Shown in pieces: positions 63,351-64,000 of a DNA stretch of 64,000 nucleotides. Under the pieces are notes generated by a model, which searched no databases, had not been told where the DNA came from, and worked only from the letters and a program-made list of their open reading frames with translations. The translations under genes and the position numbers were made by a program. The stretch is from CAZAQK01 sp964535825 (lineage in GTDB: Bacteria; Pseudomonadota; Alphaproteobacteria; Rickettsiales; SXRF01): contig CAZHUC010000006.1 in assembly GCA_964535825.1 (NCBI GenBank), forward strand, positions 62,001-126,000, written 5' to 3'. How positions within the stretch are numbered: the first letter of the stretch is position 1; each line of letters starts with the position of its first letter.

Positions 63351-64000
63351 TTAGAAATTCTCTTTGAACCAGCTTACGACCTTCTCGAAACCAGCGGTGA
63401 GACTACCTCTACGGCGATTGAGATCGAACATCTGCTCTTCCATTGGCTTCTTCAGCACATACTCAACCATACCCAATGAAGTAGCAAACGCAGGGCCACT
63501 CACTGACTCAGCCAGACCCGGTAATACACGCGGCCTGCCAAGGCGCACCTGTTTGCCCAGCATATTCGCTGCCATCTCGCGCACGCCAAGCAGTTGGCTT
63601 GCACCGCCCGTAAGCACCACGCGCTTACCTGACATGGAAGATACGCCCGCCATCTCCAGCTTGCTGCGGATCATTTCAAATACTTCTTCGATACGCGGAC
63701 GAATCACACCCACCAGCATAGAGCGTGGCATGGTGTTCATTTCATCATATTCTTCTTCGCCCAGTGGCGGCACATCGATCATCACCTGATCATCACTAGG
63801 AGATGCAAGACAGCTGCCATGCAATGTTTTCAAGCGTTCGGCATGATTCAGGCTGGTAGAAAGGCCACGCGCAATGTCACTGGTGACATGCGAGCCACCG
63901 ATAGGTATCGCATCGGTGTAAATATTCTTGCCGCCGGAAAATACGCAGAAACTTGTAACACCTGCGCCCATATCCACCAGCGTTACGCCCAGTTGCTTTT
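63351..64000 (-). CDS. ftsA: Cell division protein FtsA (C-terminal part)
   Basis: The 3' end of ftsA; the frame is open through the window edge at 64000, so the N-terminal half is missing. The visible VDMGAGVTSFCVFSGG is the actin-fold phosphate-2 loop, then IPIGGSHVTSDIARGLSTSL, RVVLTGGASQLLGVREMA (adenosine motif) and the basic C-terminal helix SWFKENF that anchors FtsA to membrane. FtsA tethers FtsZ to the inner membrane. Confidence 0.96.
   Translation of the reverse strand, partial: KQLGVTLVDMGAGVTSFCVFSGGKNIYTDAIPIGGSHVTSDIARGLSTSLNHAERLKTLHGSCLASPSDDQVMIDVPPLGEEEYDEMNTMPRSMLVGVIRPRIEEVFEMIRSKLEMAGVSSMSGKRVVLTGGASQLLGVREMAANMLGKQVRLGRPRVLPGLAESVSGPAFATSLGMVEYVLKKPMEEQMFDLNRRRGSLTAGFEKVVSWFKENF

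Overview
The window is a 64 kb piece of an alphaproteobacterial chromosome with one assembly gap (100 Ns at 10728-10827). The class is read from gene order. It has rpsB-tsf and pyrH-frr-uppS-cdsA-dxr-rseP, then bamA-skp-lpxD-fabZ-lpxA-lpxI-lpxB, and ftsA/ftsZ-lpxC-bamD-recN-ligA. It uses LpxI rather than LpxH, has an AmgK-MurU muropeptide recycling pair next to tsaE, and FtsZ ends in the IPAFLRRQAN-type tail. Base composition is near 50% GC with moderate drift. Several large proteins of unknown function, placed between or inside core operons, suggest a less-studied lineage (Micavibrio-like or a neighbouring deep branch). That placement is inference; no 16S gene is in the window.

Layout. 1-2.6 kb: a DAACS-type symporter (cut by the window edge) in apparent operon with a TAXI solute-binding protein, then a GGDEF protein. 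2.8-5.8 kb: purE-purK-fumC. 5.8-11.1 kb: two large divergent proteins of unknown function, one with an internal duplication, and a secreted repeat protein holding the gap. 11.2-28.5 kb: rpsB-tsf with a structured leader and intercistronic hairpin, a divergent protein with a TIKI/toxin-like domain, then the long block for UMP kinase, ribosome recycling, undecaprenyl and CDP-DAG synthesis, MEP isoprenoids, outer-membrane assembly and lipid A.

28.6-41.4 kb: a 1394-residue secreted protein with a low-complexity stalk, the iscX-tsaE-amgK-murU operon, an ankyrin protein, a 1055-residue repeat protein, a pirin, a DUF465 protein, a cold-shock gene with a long leader and tRNA-Thr(CGT). 41.4-53.3 kb: DUF1275, a CPA2 antiporter, a Tat/lipoprotein thioredoxin-fold protein coupled to a His-rich membrane protein, further unknown proteins, an APC permease, aminopeptidase P and an unusual aminotransferase. 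53.3-64 kb (all minus strand): prmA, ligA, recN, bamD, lpxC, an FkbM methyltransferase, ftsZ, a lipoprotein and ftsA (cut by the edge).

Functionally the window is dominated by envelope biogenesis: lipid A (lpxC, D, A, I, B), outer-membrane protein insertion (bamA, bamD, skp), isoprenoid carrier (dxr, uppS), phospholipid (cdsA), cell-wall recycling (amgK, murU) and division (ftsA, ftsZ). No CRISPR array, insertion sequence, integrase or prophage was seen. The most interesting items are the TIKI-like protein at 13374-14966, the thioredoxin/His-rich pair at 43458-45634 with its secreted paralogue at 48738, the orphan TAXI protein beside a DAACS carrier, the duplicated 812-residue protein, the paired leader hairpins before rpsB and the compositionally foreign patch inside ligA.
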